Of a DNA stretch of 64,000 nt, positions 1 through 10,877 are shown in pieces. A program made the position numbers and the translations under genes. Below the pieces are notes generated by a model. The model was given only the letters and a program-made list of their open reading frames with translations, had not been told where the DNA came from and did not search any database. Where the stretch lies: assembly GCF_024609785.1 (NCBI RefSeq), contig NZ_JANHJQ010000010.1, forward strand, positions 89,987 through 153,986. The letters are read 5' to 3'. Position 1 is the stretch's first letter; every line of letters begins with the position of its first letter. Origin of the DNA: Pseudalkalibacillus decolorationis. Its GTDB lineage: Bacteria > Bacillota > Bacilli > Bacillales > Fictibacillaceae.

Positions 1-962
1 AACAGCCAGCAAGCTGTCTTCTGTGTACCTGATAACTCTGTGTACTCAGGCATATGGTCTTCACAAACCTTCATCACATGTGGGCAACGTGCTGCGAATG
101 GACATCCTTTTGGTGGATCACTTAAATCTGGAGGAGAACCTGGGATTGCAATCAATTCATCTTCACCTGAAGATCCTATCTTCGGCATAGATGCGAGTAA
201 TCCCCATGTATAAGGATGTTCCGGCTTATAGAATACTTCATCTACCGTACCTGTTTCAACAATTTGTCCGCCGTACATTACCGCGACACGCTGTGCACTA
301 TTTGCAACAACACCAAGATCATGTGTGATCAAAATAATTGCAGTACCCGTTTTATCTTGAAGGTCACGCATCAAGTCCAAGATTTGCGCTTGAATCGTAA
401 CATCCAATGCTGTTGTTGGTTCGTCAGCAATCAAAATTTTCGGGTTACAAGCTAACGCGATTGCTATGACAACACGTTGTCTCATCCCGCCGGAAAATTG
501 GTGCGGGTATTGTTTAACACGCGCTTCTGCATTAGGAATACCTACTAACTTTAATAGTTCAATAGCCCGATCACGCGCCTGTGTCTTGGACATACTCTGA
601 TGAATTACTAGACCTTCCATGATCTGTTTTCCTATCGTCATCGTCGGATTCAACGAAGTCATCGGGTCCTGGAAAATCATTGAGATTTCAGATCCTCGAA
701 TTTGCTGCATTTGACGTTCGTTCAATTTAGCTAAATCTTTTCCAGCAAAAAGGATTTCCCCTTCTTTAATGCGACCCGGCGGGTTCGGAATCAACCTCAT
801 GATACTTTTGGAAGTTACAGATTTACCTGAACCTGATTCACCAACGATCGCTAGTGTTTCACCTTTTTTAAGATCGAGGCTTACACCACGGACTGCTTCA
901 ACCTCGCCACCATGCGTATCAAAGGAAACATGTAAGTTCTTTAATTCTAAAATCTTTTCCAA
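1..962 (-). CDS. oppD: Oligopeptide ABC transporter ATPase OppD (3' end outside window)
   Basis: ATP-binding subunit that powers oligopeptide import at the inner face of the membrane. The frame runs open from a TTG at 962 to the window edge, giving about 320 codons; the family is usually about 350 residues, so roughly the last 30 are missing. Read on the minus strand it shows the Walker A region, the Q-loop context and the ABC signature typical of OppD/DppD. Near the edge is the Cys-containing C-terminal segment of the oligopeptide_HPY type (reading ...ELSGTQKTACWL). The TTG start is chosen because AAGGTGG lies 9 bases upstream and no in-frame ATG is near. It begins 19 bases after oppC stops, so it is the distal part of the opp operon; oppF would be expected just outside the window. 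Confidence 0.93.
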   Translation of the reverse strand, partial: MEKILELKNLHVSFDTHGGEVEAVRGVSLDLKKGETLAIVGESGSGKSVTSKSIMRLIPNPPGRIKEGEILFAGKDLAKLNERQMQQIRGSEISMIFQDPMTSLNPTMTIGKQIMEGLVIHQSMSKTQARDRAIELLKLVGIPNAEARVKQYPHQFSGGMRQRVVIAIALACNPKILIADEPTTALDVTIQAQILDLMRDLQDKTGTAIILITHDLGVVANSAQRVAVMYGGQIVETGTVDEVFYKPEHPYTWGLLASMPKIGSSGEDELIAIPGSPPDLSDPPKGCPFAARCPHVMKVCEDHMPEYTELSGTQKTACWL

Positions 963-981
963 CCTCTTCACCCACCTTCAT

Positions 982-1995
982 CTAGTCTCTCATCTTCGGA
1001 TCGAGTGCGTCACGCAATCCATCTGCCACAATATTAAATGCAATCATAATTAAACTAATAATAATCGAAGGATATATCATCAAATGCGGGAAAATCTGCA
1101 TATTTCTATACCCATCTTCTATTAATGTTCCAAGTGAAGCAATCGGTGGTTGTAAACCTAAACCGATAAAGCTTAGGAATGCCTCAAAGAAAATCGCTGT
1201 TGGAATTGTAAACATCGTGTTGATGATTATTACACTTAATACATTCGGAATTAGATGCTGCGTAATAATCTTGTTATCAGTAGCACCAAGTGTTCGTGAA
1301 GCTAAAACAAATTCCTGATTTTTCAATTTAAGCATTTGTCCCCGGACAATTCTCGACATTCCTATCCACCCGGTAATCGTCAAGGCAATAATAATCGATG
1401 TTATCCCGGCGTCCAGGACGAGGATCATTAAGATAACCAACACAAGGTTTGGAATACCAATTAAAATCTCAACGATACGTTGCATAACATTATCGACTCT
1501 TCCGCCATAATAAGCGGAAATTCCTCCATAAACAACGCCAATTAATAAATCAATCGCGGCAGCAAGGAGTGCAATAAATAAAGATATTCTTGTTCCTTGC
1601 CAAATACGGGACCACATGTCACGTCCGAGCCCATCGGTTCCAAGCCAGAAGTACTGGTCTTTCACCCCTTTAAACTCGTAAACGTTATTGCCCATTTCGT
1701 CGGTACCATCCATAATTCCAAAGTCCTCGAGAACTGGAACTCTAGGAGGTAAGTTAGCACGACTCAAATCTTGAGAAGCAAAGTCGTATTTTCCTATCAT
1801 TGGTCCGAAAATCGCTAAAAAAGTTAGAGCTATGAGTACAATAATACCGAAAATAGCAGCCTTATTCTTTCTCATGCTCCTCCAGGCGTCTTGCCCAAAA
1901 CTTAAACTAGGGGCAGCGATTTCCTCACTCTTACCACTATCAATATGAGCAGGTTGAAATAATTCTTCTGTGACATGTTCTTCTCTTTTGCTCAT
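982..1995 (-). CDS. oppC: Oligopeptide ABC transporter permease OppC
   Basis: Second membrane permease of the oligopeptide importer. The 337-residue product has a long cytoplasmic N-terminus (about 50 residues), a first membrane helix near residues 50-70, an extracytoplasmic insert, then a five-helix BPD_transp_1 core. The EAA loop lies around residues 225-245 (ASRTLGATDNKII region), where the permease contacts the ATPase. Its ATG shares one base with the stop codon of oppB (TAATG), so translation is probably coupled. Length and architecture match the DppC/OppC family. Substrate (oligo- rather than dipeptide) is inferred from the neighbouring OppA. Confidence 0.95.
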   Translation of the reverse strand: MSKREEHVTEELFQPAHIDSGKSEEIAAPSLSFGQDAWRSMRKNKAAIFGIIVLIALTFLAIFGPMIGKYDFASQDLSRANLPPRVPVLEDFGIMDGTDEMGNNVYEFKGVKDQYFWLGTDGLGRDMWSRIWQGTRISLFIALLAAAIDLLIGVVYGGISAYYGGRVDNVMQRIVEILIGIPNLVLVILMILVLDAGITSIIIALTITGWIGMSRIVRGQMLKLKNQEFVLASRTLGATDNKIITQHLIPNVLSVIIINTMFTIPTAIFFEAFLSFIGLGLQPPIASLGTLIEDGYRNMQIFPHLMIYPSIIISLIMIAFNIVADGLRDALDPKMRD

Positions 1996-2924
1996 TATTC
2001 TTTCCCCCCTGACAGACGGATTCGCGGATCAATAACACCGTATAAAATATCGACAATTAAAATTGTTAAAATCAAGAAAAATGAAAAAAATAGTGTTGTA
2101 CCCATAATAACAGGGTAGTCATTCGTCGTTATTGAAAGTACGAATTGCTCACCAAGACCAGGAACTGCAAAGATTTTTTCAATAACAAGTGTACCCGTCA
2201 TTAAAGCAGCTGTAAGAGGTCCGAGAATCGTTATTAAAGGAATCATCGAATTACGAACTGCGTGTTTAAAGATTACACTGAACCCACTAACTCCTTTTGC
2301 TCTTGCAGTGGTAATATACTCTTGTCCCAATACTTCAAGCATTTCTGTACGCATGAAACGCGCACACACAGCGATCACACCCACGGCCAATGCTAACGTT
2401 GGTAGAATTGAATATTCAAACCCTTCCCAAAATGCTACAGGAAGCCATTGAAGCTTTACTCCAACATAATATTGAAGAAGTGCTGCAAAAACAAAGCTCG
2501 GGATCGATATTCCAATTACTGCAATAAAGGTAGATCCATAGTCCCATATCGTGTTATAGCGAATAGCTGATAATATTCCTAACAATATTCCTATTACAGA
2601 TCCAAAGAGAATAGCTTGAATACCGAGTTGCGCGGAAGGACCGATCCGATTCAAAATCAAACTGGTAACGTCACGTCCATCGTATTGAAACGATAATCCA
2701 AGATCTCCTGTTAATACATTGCCCATATATAATAAATATTGCACGGGAACGGGTTTATCAAGTCCATAATTTTCGAGTATAATAGCTTCTTGCTCAGCGG
2801 TTAATTTTGCCGCGTTACTTAATGGATTACCCGGCATAACTTTAATTAAGAAAAATGTCGCTGATGCAATGAGTAATAGGGTAATGATCATATAAAACAC
2901 ACGTTTTGTTATATAACCCTTCAT
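1995..2924 (-). CDS. oppB: Oligopeptide ABC transporter permease OppB
   Basis: First membrane permease of the oligopeptide importer. The 309-residue product begins with the membrane helix common to OppB/DppB (YITKRVFYMIITLLL), then has a periplasm-facing segment and five further helices. The EAA loop (TTARAKGVSGFSVIFKHAVRN) is near residues 200-220. GGAGG sits just before the ATG. It follows oppA after a 176-base gap holding a strong terminator-like hairpin, so it is probably expressed below oppA by partial read-through. Confidence 0.95.
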   Translation of the reverse strand: MKGYITKRVFYMIITLLLIASATFFLIKVMPGNPLSNAAKLTAEQEAIILENYGLDKPVPVQYLLYMGNVLTGDLGLSFQYDGRDVTSLILNRIGPSAQLGIQAILFGSVIGILLGILSAIRYNTIWDYGSTFIAVIGISIPSFVFAALLQYYVGVKLQWLPVAFWEGFEYSILPTLALAVGVIAVCARFMRTEMLEVLGQEYITTARAKGVSGFSVIFKHAVRNSMIPLITILGPLTAALMTGTLVIEKIFAVPGLGEQFVLSITTNDYPVIMGTTLFFSFFLILTILIVDILYGVIDPRIRLSGGKE

Positions 2925-3026
2925 ACTCCTCCACCTCCAGGTATGTCTTCTATTTATCTGATTTTTTCTGCTGAAAGATCATCAATTTTTAAGGTTTTCT
3001 ATTTTCAAAAAACAATTTCAATACAG

Positions 3027-3074
3027 GGGAAAAAGAGAGTATACGTCATTCAGGACGACATATACTCTCCTGAT
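3027..3074 (-). terminator. Terminator/attenuator between oppA and oppB
   Basis: On the minus strand, after the oppA stop, GAGAGTATATGTCGTC pairs imperfectly with GACGTATACTCTC (3034-3068), followed by a CTTTTTCCC tract. An intercistronic terminator after a binding-protein gene usually lets the lipoprotein be made in excess over the permease; here that is inferred from position and sequence. Confidence 0.75.
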
Positions 3075-3100
3075 ACTCTCCCTTAAATCATTTGATGTTA

Positions 3101-4780
3101 TTATTTTTTACCTTCGATAGATGCCCACTTGTAAGAGAAGTTAGCACCAAATGAGTTGATGTAAACATCTTTTACGTATGGCTTCCAAAGCTGGGATGCA
3201 CCTTCTTGGTAAAGCGGTCCGATTGCAGCATCTTCTTCTAATAAGATTTTCTCAGCTTTTTGCATTGCTTCAAAACGTTCAACCGGCTTATCAGCTAGTT
3301 CCGTTTTTGCAGCTTCTACAAGCGCATCGTATTCTGGATTAGAATAACCCATTTTGTTATGTCCACCGTCACTTACCCAAAGGTCAACGAAAGTCATTGC
3401 ATCTTGATAGTCAGGACCCCAGCCAGCAAACTGGATATCATAATCCTGGTTGTTATCAAGCTCTAGACGTTGCTTAAATGGTACACCCTTCAGTTCAATT
3501 GTTAAGCCTTTTAGGTTTTCTTCTAACTGTGACTTGAAGTATGCTTGCATTTTCTTAGACGTTTCAGTGTCTCCACCTAGAATTTCAAGTGTAATTTTGT
3601 CTTTTCCTAGTGCTTCTAATCCTTTTTTCCAATGTTCTTGCGCTTTTTCAACGTCATACTTAAGCATGTCACCGTTTTTAGCACGGAAATCTTCACCCGT
3701 TTTCGGATGGTTAACAAAATCCTTCGGTACTGAATAGTATGCAGGGATTGATCCATCATTCAAGATAACGTTAACAAGGTCTTCCTTGTTGATTGCCATA
3801 CTTATGGCTTTACGAATATCAACGTTTGCTAATGCTTCTGAACGAGTTTGGTTGTATTTGAACCAGAAGATTGTTGGTTCACCATACTGCTTAAAGTCTG
3901 GGTGGTCTTTGTATTTGTTTACGTATTCTGCTGATAATCCTACACGATCAATTTTTCCAGTTTCGTAAAGGTTTACACCTGTTGCTGGGTCTTTTACAAC
4001 CTTTACATTAATTTTATCTAATTGTACTGTTTCAGCATCCCAATAATCAGGGTTCTTCTTTAGTACCCAGCCCTCTTCGTGTTCCCAGTTTGTTAGGGTG
4101 AAAGGACCGTTGTATATCATTGTATCGTCTTCAAGTGCGTAGTTATCACCTTGAGACTCGACATATTCTTGATTTTGCGGGAAGAACGTTGCAAAAGTTG
4201 TTAAGCTTAAGAAGAACGGAGCTGGACGTTCAAGCGTTACTTCTAATGTATAATCATCAATCGCTTTAACACCTAATTCTTCTGGCTTCATTTCGCCGTT
4301 ACTAATTGCAGTAGCGTTTTTGACTGGGCTCATAATAAATGCATATTGTGAAGCAGTTGCTGGATCTACAGTTTTTCTCCAAGAATATACAAAATCGTGT
4401 GCAGTAACAGGTGTACCATTTGACCACTTTGTTTCGCGTAGGTTAAATGTATAAACCGTTTGATCGTCACTTACTGTGTGATCTTTTGCAACACCAGGTA
4501 CAGGCTTGTTATCTTTACCAAGACGATAAAGACCTTCAAACACTCCATTCATAACCTGGAATGCAACTTCGTCTGTTCCCATAACTGTGTCCATTGTGGG
4601 AATCTCTGCACTGTCAATAATATTTAGTACTTGTGGCTCACTACTTCCTTTATCTCCACTATCTCCTCCGTCGCCGCCTTTGTCGTCGCCAGCACTATCG
4701 CCACCGCCGCTACAAGCTGCGAGGAACATGCTCAGCACTAATACTAGTGTCATAAGCAATGACCATTTTGACTTTCTCAT
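3101..4780 (-). CDS. oppA: Oligopeptide-binding lipoprotein OppA
   Basis: Extracellular solute-binding protein (SBP family 5) that captures peptides and delivers them to OppBC. The 559-residue product starts with a lipoprotein signal whose lipobox is LAAC (Cys at about residue 23). A Gly/Asp/Ser-rich flexible linker follows, then the SBP_bac_5 fold beginning near residue 50 (LNIIDSAEIPTMD). Length matches Gram-positive OppA. GGGGAGG precedes the ATG. First gene of the opp operon, divergent from the DUF3899 gene and trpS, as I recall for B. subtilis trpS-oppA. In Bacillus, Opp also imports signalling peptides (PhrA, CSF), a family fact not visible here. Confidence 0.95.
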   Translation of the reverse strand: MRKSKWSLLMTLVLVLSMFLAACSGGGDSAGDDKGGDGGDSGDKGSSEPQVLNIIDSAEIPTMDTVMGTDEVAFQVMNGVFEGLYRLGKDNKPVPGVAKDHTVSDDQTVYTFNLRETKWSNGTPVTAHDFVYSWRKTVDPATASQYAFIMSPVKNATAISNGEMKPEELGVKAIDDYTLEVTLERPAPFFLSLTTFATFFPQNQEYVESQGDNYALEDDTMIYNGPFTLTNWEHEEGWVLKKNPDYWDAETVQLDKINVKVVKDPATGVNLYETGKIDRVGLSAEYVNKYKDHPDFKQYGEPTIFWFKYNQTRSEALANVDIRKAISMAINKEDLVNVILNDGSIPAYYSVPKDFVNHPKTGEDFRAKNGDMLKYDVEKAQEHWKKGLEALGKDKITLEILGGDTETSKKMQAYFKSQLEENLKGLTIELKGVPFKQRLELDNNQDYDIQFAGWGPDYQDAMTFVDLWVSDGGHNKMGYSNPEYDALVEAAKTELADKPVERFEAMQKAEKILLEEDAAIGPLYQEGASQLWKPYVKDVYINSFGANFSYKWASIEGKK

Positions 4781-4874
4781 GTCTTAATGACCTCCCCTAA
4801 AATGTTGTTGAATTTGCATGAACGTTGTCCTTTAATAATTGTCAGATTATTTAAGTATTTCGTCCACATTTACG

Positions 4875-4903
4875 ATTATACAAGTATTCACATAATTTTG
4901 CAT
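4875..4903 (-). promoter_or_regulatory. Possible sigma-A promoter of oppA
   Basis: On the minus strand, TATAAT (4875-4880) is preceded after 17 bases by ATGCAA (4898-4903), a weak -35. It lies about 100 bases upstream of the oppA start, inside a 424-base gap (4781-5204) where I see no convincing gene. Only the -10 is a strong match. Confidence 0.4.
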
Positions 4904-5204
4904 TCACTTTTTTTAGAAAATTTACAAAAAGCCTATAATGATTACGCTTTCATAACAAAAAATAGGACTTTATTCCTATATTGTAATCAACGTAAAATAG
5001 GACTTCGGTGCTTAAGGATTGATCAAGATGTATATCATTCATCCTGGAGCCCTGTACAACACGCCTGTATGGTCATCAAATATGTATATGGTATGCATTA
5101 TTCATTACATAATAAATATTCTGATTTATTACATGGGGGTATCTCTTGTAAAGTCGATTGCCTTCTTCTACTTAATTCGTGTATTATCGTCTTGAGGTGA
5201 CAAA

Positions 5205-5570
5205 ATGGACTTTATAAAGCGCTCATTTCTATTTTTTGTATCAATTTTAGTTGTATCTGTAATCATTTCCTACGTGTACTATGATCAGTTGACAATACTA
5301 TATCTAATCAATACTGTATTTGTAGTATCTTTACTATATATTATGGTGGGGGCATTGATGTTTGTAACGCGTGGTGGTTTTTTTGATGGAATTACGTTAA
5401 GTTTCCGTCGTTTCATGAAGAAAGGAACGAATATGGGTAAAATGATGGATGAGGTAGAGTATATGGATCTTCCATCTGAAGCGTTTGAATATACATTTAC
5501 CGAATCCCTGCTCGTTTCTGGGCTTCTCGGTTTTTTAATCACTATCGGTAGTTCCTTCCTAATATTTTAG
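5205..5570 (+). CDS. DUF3899 family membrane protein
   Basis: Small integral membrane protein of unknown function, 121 residues. Three hydrophobic segments are visible (about residues 8-25, 30-55 and 100-120), separated by a basic stretch containing SFRRFMKKG and an acidic stretch DEVEYMDLPSEAFE. This is the layout of DUF3899 proteins found between oppA and trpS in bacilli. GAGGTGA lies 5 bases before the ATG. No catalytic motif is seen, so no function is proposed. Confidence 0.75.
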   Translation: MDFIKRSFLFFVSILVVSVIISYVYYDQLTILYLINTVFVVSLLYIMVGALMFVTRGGFFDGITLSFRRFMKKGTNMGKMMDEVEYMDLPSEAFEYTFTESLLVSGLLGFLITIGSSFLIF

Positions 5571-5599
5571 TTGCAAATCACTTTTTTTTTGGATATACT
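5571..5599 (+). promoter_or_regulatory. Sigma-A promoter of trpS
   Basis: TTGCAA (5571-5576), 17-base spacer, TATACT (5594-5599). It is directly upstream of the T-box leader and starts the base after the DUF3899 stop codon. Transcription would begin near 5606. Confidence 0.75.
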
Positions 5600-5605
5600 A
5601 TCAAC

Positions 5606-5906
5606 TAATATAAGAACATAGCGCGATGATGAAGAGAGTACACTTATTTCGTCTTTTTAGAGAGTCTGTGGCTGGTGTAAACAGATATAACGGGTAAGTC
5701 GAATGGACTTCTGAGCATTCAAACCGAACCGATGTGTAATAGTAGGCTTTGACGTTCTTGTTCGTACGTTATCACGAACCTTCTGTCTGTACTTACGAAA
5801 TGTACACGCAGAAAGCAGAGAGATTCTTTTTTCTATGAATGAATAAACTGGGTGGCAACGCGGTATAATCGTCCCAACATTGGGTGATTATGTCGCGTTT
5901 TTTATT
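5606..5906 (+). promoter_or_regulatory. T-box riboswitch (tRNA-Trp-sensing) upstream of trpS
   Basis: Leader that binds uncharged tRNA and prevents termination. The diagnostic T-box sequence CTGGGTGGCAACGCGG is at 5848-5863. An overlapping terminator stem follows (CGCGGTATAATC with GATTATGTCGCG, then TTTTTTATT, ending at 5906). A UGG codon at 5704-5706 (GAATGGACTTC) in the Stem I region is the likely specifier, matching Trp and the downstream gene. The specifier was placed by eye; the T-box and terminator are unambiguous. Confidence 0.93.
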
Positions 5907-5929
5907 TTCTAAAAAATCACAAGGAGTGA

Positions 5930-6928
<999 letters not shown>

Positions 6929-6961
6929 AGAAACACGGAATCAATAATTCTGATTGAAACT

Positions 6962-7000
6962 AGAAAGAGATGATCCATTGACAATGGATCATCTCTTTCT
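6962..7000. terminator. Bidirectional terminator between trpS and yjbA
   Basis: A perfect inverted repeat of about 19 bases on each side (AGAAAGAGATGATCCATTG and its complement) with almost no loop. It is followed by T-rich sequence on either strand and lies between convergent genes. Confidence 0.9.
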
Positions 7001-7750
7001 TTAATTGACATGGGTTCCTTTTTCGAGCTCCCAAATCTTTTCAAAATAGGGTTGTCCTTTAATTAATCGTTCACAAATGGTTTGATGCTTGAATGTCCAT
7101 CCATGAGAGACTTCTCGATAAAGTGCCCGCCACGCTTCTTCAAAACTCATCACTTGAATGTCAGAATACTTCTCTGGTAACCATTCTGTGTACCAGTATC
7201 TTACCTCAGAAGTATTTCCCGTCGAATACATTTGATCAAGAGCCATAAATAGTAGTTGCTTAAGCTGTCTCTCTCTTCTTGTAAGACCTTTCATACTTAC
7301 AGGTTCTGGAGATAAAATGTGATATTCCTTCTTCATGGATTGTAATGGATCAAAGGTATATCGTTTTGAATCAATCTCCTCTGCCATTTCGTAAACAAGT
7401 TGTTCTTGACGAGGGATCATCCTGCTTTTTCGAATCGGTATTTTATAACCCATCGTATCAATTACTAAGCAGCTTTTTCCATCTGTTGCGATCGAACAAT
7501 ATTCAATTTGTTCACGTTGATTATTTTTGCGAATGAAGCTTTTGTTCTTAATCTCGTCTAACAGTTCTAACGGTAATTCACTCAAGTCATTCTCTATGTA
7601 GTCAAGTAATGATGATTCCATTTTGACTATTGGAACCTGGTCGAGTAATTCAATAAAATCCTCTTTACGCCATTCGTGAAATTCACAAACATTATAACCG
7701 TTCTCTTCTCCTTCGAACCAATTTACCCAAACGTCTCGTAAATACAACAT
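7001..7750 (-). CDS. yjbA: YjbA family protein (DUF3603)
   Basis: Cytoplasmic protein of unknown function conserved beside trpS/opp in bacilli. The 249-residue product begins [14 protein letters not shown] and has a highly charged middle with a basic [15 protein letters not shown] segment. No membrane helix, signal or catalytic motif is seen. Family assignment rests on the N-terminal pattern, length and position opposite trpS. Its stop codon abuts the shared terminator. Confidence 0.85.
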   Translation of the reverse strand: MLYLRDVWVNWFEGEENGYNVCEFHEWRKEDFIELLDQVPIVKMESSLLDYIENDLSELPLELLDEIKNKSFIRKNNQREQIEYCSIATDGKSCLVIDTMGYKIPIRKSRMIPRQEQLVYEMAEEIDSKRYTFDPLQSMKKEYHILSPEPVSMKGLTRRERQLKQLLFMALDQMYSTGNTSEVRYWYTEWLPEKYSDIQVMSFEEAWRALYREVSHGWTFKHQTICERLIKGQPYFEKIWELEKGTHVN

Positions 7751-7954
7751 GTATACCCCTCACTTTTCAGGATTTACTGTTTTTCAATAAAAGTTAGCAA
7801 TCACGTTTACTTAACTTATTTAAAAACAGTATAGTCAGAGGTTCGCTAAATTATTCCATAACCAACTGATTTTCCGTCGACATTTGCAACATATCGTCAG
7901 TCCCACTCAGACTTCATTTTCCAGGTACGAAGAAATTCACCGATTATCAATTGG

Positions 7955-8185
7955 TTACTTTTTAGACTTCGAATTAAAAGAAGGCAAATAGATACTACCC
8001 CAAATCAAAGCAAGTCCAATTAAGAATAAAAAAAATTCAGTTCTACCACTCACAAAAATTAAATAATTTATAAAGCCGTGTCCAGCCGTAATTAAATTCA
8101 AAAAGGCGATCAAACTGACTCCACCTGCAACTGCAAGACTAAAACCGACCATAAGGATAAACAATCGAAAGATCAAATCTTTCAT
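7955..8185 (-). CDS. Small membrane protein, unknown
   Basis: A 76-residue protein with two or three hydrophobic segments (about residues 5-32 and 50-68), a short Gly/His loop between them and a basic tail (SFNSKSKK). GGGGG precedes the ATG closely. I do not recognise a named family with confidence. It sits alone between yjbA and fabF, where other bacilli carry app or yja genes. Confidence 0.55.
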   Translation of the reverse strand: MKDLIFRLFILMVGFSLAVAGGVSLIAFLNLITAGHGFINYLIFVSGRTEFFLFLIGLALIWGSIYLPSFNSKSKK

Positions 8186-8357
8186 CCCCCATACAAGTGC
8201 TTGTACACTATTTTATTTAACTATATGGTTGAACCCGTATATATATTACTAAATTAAAGTATATTTAAACTATAGGATTTATAGGAGTTGACGTACTTAA
8301 ATAAAGGAAATAACGAGTTTCTTCTATAATATATGTATGATAAAAAAAGTCATAAAG

Positions 8358-8390
8358 AAAACTGGCTCCAAATCAAAATGAGCCAGCTTT
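8358..8390 (-). terminator. Downstream of two hairpins after fabF
   Basis: On the minus strand GCTGGCTC...GAGCCAG followed by TTTTCTTT. It lies just beyond the fabF terminator, so termination here appears to be doubled. Confidence 0.65.
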
Positions 8391-8408
8391 CAAACGTGTA
8401 AAAAATAA

Positions 8409-8436
8409 AAACTACGGAGGTTGAATTCCGTAGTTT
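8409..8436 (-). terminator. fabF terminator
   Basis: On the minus strand AAACTACGGA pairs with TCCGTAGTTT and is followed by a long T-rich tract (TTTTTATTTTTT). It lies 12 bases beyond the fabF stop. Confidence 0.85.
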
Positions 8437-8447
8437 CTCGTAGTCAT

Positions 8448-9686
8448 TTAGTTTGTGTATTTTTTAAAGATAAGTGCTACATTGTGTCCACCGAAACCTA
8501 ATGAGTTACTCATAACCGTGTTTACTTCTGATTTACGAGCTTCATTCGGAATATAATCGAGATCACATTCAGGATCAGGAGTTTCATAATTGATGGTTGG
8601 CGGCATGATGTTATCCTGGATAGCTTTAATTGAAAATACGGCCTCTATTCCACCTGCTGCCCCTAATAGATGACCGGTCATTGATTTCGTTGAGCTGATC
8701 GCAACTTTTTTGGCATGGTCACCAAATACCGTTTTGATTGCCATCGTTTCATACTTATCATTGTAATCCGTACTCGTACCATGTGCATTAATATAATCTA
8801 CGTTTTCAGGACTGATTCCAGCATCTTTCAATGCAATATCCATTGCACGTACCCCACCTTCACCACCAGGTGCTGGTTGAGTGATATGATGAGCGTCACC
8901 TGTTGCTCCATAACCTGAGATTTCAGCATAAATCTTAGCTCCACGCTTTTGTGCCGATTCAAGTGATTCCAGAATCAAAATCCCTGCACCTTCACCCATT
9001 ACGAAGCCATCACGGTTTGCATCAAACGGTCGGCTTGCTGAACGTGGATCCGGATTCGTTGATAGAGCTTTTGCAGATGAAAACCCAGCAAGTGCCATAC
9101 TTGTAATAGGGGCTTCACTTCCTCCAGTCACCATAACATCCGCATCTCCACGTTGGATTGCTTTGAACGCGTCACCAATCGAATTTGCTCCGGAAGCACA
9201 TGCTGTTACTGTACAAGAATTAATTCCTTTTGCCCCAAGAACGATTGAAACTTGCCCTGATGCCATGTCTGGAATCATCATTGGTACGAAAAACGGGCTG
9301 ACTCTCCGATGTCCTTTTTCCATAAACACTTTAAATTGTTGTTCATAGGTTTCCATTCCACCGATACCTGATCCAATCCAGACACCAACTCTTGGTGCAA
9401 GTTCTTCAGTAATGGTTAGATCAGCATCCTTCACAGCCATTAGTGAAGCAGCAATTGCAAACTGTGAAAATCGATCCATTTTTCTTGCTTCTTTTCTGTC
9501 CACATATTGTTCAGGATCGAACTCACTCGCTTCACCTGCTACTTTAGCTGGGAATTGTTCTTTATCGCGGCGGGTTAATTCTCCGATTCCGGATTTGCCT
9601 TCAATAATATTTTTCCAGGTTGTCTCAACATCGTTTCCAAGCGGCGATATTGTGCCGAGTCCTGTAATCACAACTCGTCTACTCAT
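8448..9686 (-). CDS. fabF: 3-oxoacyl-ACP synthase II (FabF)
   Basis: Condensing enzyme that extends acyl-ACP with malonyl-ACP in type II fatty-acid synthesis. The 412-residue thiolase-fold protein has nucleophile Cys163 in TACASGANS. The two catalytic histidines lie in HGTSTDYND and [13 protein letters not shown], and the C-terminus shows the SLGFGGHN signature. Length is typical. It follows fabH by 22 bases in the same operon, as I recall for B. subtilis fabHA-fabF. FapR control is likely (see the promoter upstream of fabH). Confidence 0.97.
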   Translation of the reverse strand: MSRRVVITGLGTISPLGNDVETTWKNIIEGKSGIGELTRRDKEQFPAKVAGEASEFDPEQYVDRKEARKMDRFSQFAIAASLMAVKDADLTITEELAPRVGVWIGSGIGGMETYEQQFKVFMEKGHRRVSPFFVPMMIPDMASGQVSIVLGAKGINSCTVTACASGANSIGDAFKAIQRGDADVMVTGGSEAPITSMALAGFSSAKALSTNPDPRSASRPFDANRDGFVMGEGAGILILESLESAQKRGAKIYAEISGYGATGDAHHITQPAPGGEGGVRAMDIALKDAGISPENVDYINAHGTSTDYNDKYETMAIKTVFGDHAKKVAISSTKSMTGHLLGAAGGIEAVFSIKAIQDNIMPPTINYETPDPECDLDYIPNEARKSEVNTVMSNSLGFGGHNVALIFKKYTN

Positions 9687-9708
9687 GTATTGTCCAGCTC
9701 CTTACAAA

Positions 9709-10644
9709 CTATTTTCCCCATTTAATTGCAACTGAACCCCAGGTCAGACCTCCACCAAAACCAACGAGGACAATTACATCATCTTCTTTTATTTTACCAT
9801 CTTTAACTGATTCCACCAATGCAATTGGTATCGATGATGAAGAAGTATTTCCAAACCTATGAATGGTACGGGCCATTTTTTCAGGAGGAAGTCCTAGGCG
9901 TTCCCTTGCGGCTTCCATAATTCGAATATTTGCTTGATGCGGGATAAGAAAATCCACATCTTCTTTAACGAGCCCAGCCTTCTCCACTACCTTAAGAGAG
10001 GATTCTGGCATTTTTCTGACCGCAAACTTGAAAACTTCTCGTCCATTCATATAAAGGAGTGGTCCATCTTGGAAGAGATGTTTTGCACCTGATCCGTCAG
10101 AACCCATATCGAAGGAGAGAATCCCTCTTCCTTCAGATACAGGAGAAATAATTGCTGCTCCAGCACCGTCTCCAAACAATACCGCCGTATTACGGTCTTC
10201 CCAATTGGTTATCTTAGAAAGCTTTTCAACTCCGATTACGAGAATATTTTGATAGGCTCCTGTTTCAATATACTGTTTTGCAGTTATCATCCCATAAATA
10301 AAGCCTGCACATGCAGCACTAACATCCATAGCTACAGCATTTTTCGCGCCAAGCCGTTCTTGGATTAAGCATGCTACAGATGGAAATCCATGATCACCTG
10401 TTACCGTTGCTACAATTATGAAATCTAACTCTTCCGCAGCAATCTCTGCATCCTTTAGAGCATTGTCAGCGGCCAGTTCGGCCATATGAGACGTATCCAT
10501 TTCTTTATCAGCAATTCTTCTTTCTTCTATACCTGTACGTGTACGAATCCATTCATCAGAAGTATCAACTATCTTTTCAAGGTCTGCATTGGTCATCACA
10601 CGGTCCGGGACATATCTGCCAATACCGATTACACCTGCATTCAT
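9709..10644 (-). CDS. fabH: 3-oxoacyl-ACP synthase III (FabH)
   Basis: Initiates fatty-acid synthesis by condensing an acyl-CoA primer with malonyl-ACP; Bacillus FabH favours branched primers. The 311-residue product carries the Cys-His-Asn triad: Cys112 in DVSAACAGF, His236 in IPHQAN and Asn266 in FGNTSSSS. The start ATG follows AAAGGGG. First gene of a two-gene fabH-fabF operon with its own promoter. Confidence 0.97.
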   Translation of the reverse strand: MNAGVIGIGRYVPDRVMTNADLEKIVDTSDEWIRTRTGIEERRIADKEMDTSHMAELAADNALKDAEIAAEELDFIIVATVTGDHGFPSVACLIQERLGAKNAVAMDVSAACAGFIYGMITAKQYIETGAYQNILVIGVEKLSKITNWEDRNTAVLFGDGAGAAIISPVSEGRGILSFDMGSDGSGAKHLFQDGPLLYMNGREVFKFAVRKMPESSLKVVEKAGLVKEDVDFLIPHQANIRIMEAARERLGLPPEKMARTIHRFGNTSSSSIPIALVESVKDGKIKEDDVIVLVGFGGGLTWGSVAIKWGK

Positions 10645-10683
10645 TCCATTACCCCTTTTTGTATGACATTCTTAGTATCTTAT

Positions 10684-10712
10684 ATTATGAGTTGGTACTA
10701 ATTCTAATTCAA
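10684..10712 (-). promoter_or_regulatory. fabH promoter with FapR-like half-site
   Basis: On the minus strand: TTGAAT (10707-10712), exactly 17 bases, CATAAT (10684-10689). Between the boxes is TTAGTACC (10694-10701), which matches the left half of the FapR operator (TTAGTACC...TACTAA type). The right half is poor. FapR, relieved by malonyl-CoA, represses fab genes in Bacillus, so control here is plausible. Confidence 0.5.
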
Positions 10713-10730
10713 AAAAACGAAATTGTCCAG

Positions 10731-10810
10731 CAAAGAAAACTCGGCGATTACCTTAGTTATACTTATACTTATACTTGTAATACAAGTGCTGGAGATTTAT
10801 ACATAAACGC
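10731..10810. repeat. Degenerate Rep-C element
   Basis: AAAGAAAACTCGGCGATT matches the left end of Rep-C (compare 61227). It is followed by a short ATACTT triplication (TTATACTTATACTTATACTT) in place of the usual right half. Lies between fabH and comZ. Confidence 0.5.
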
Positions 10811-10814
10811 GCAA

Positions 10815-10858
10815 AAAAGACCTGAGCAGAATTTTAACCATCTACTCAAGTCTTTCGA
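10815..10858 (-). terminator. comZ terminator
   Basis: On the minus strand AGACTTGAGTAGATGG pairs with CTGCTCAGGTCT and is followed by TTTTTTG, about 20 bases past the comZ stop. Confidence 0.7.
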
Positions 10859-10877
10859 TTATAAGTATAAGTGCATT

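Noticed and set aside
4787..5200. Open frame of 137 codons in the oppA upstream gap
   Set aside because: No ribosome site, odd composition (many Cys, Tyr, His) and it covers the likely oppA promoter.
5606..5906. A small ORF in the trpS leader
   Set aside because: Sequence is fully explained by the T-box and terminator.
10758..10780. Microsatellite between fabH and comZ
   Set aside because: ATACTT repeated about three times; too short and explained as a degenerate Rep-C right half.
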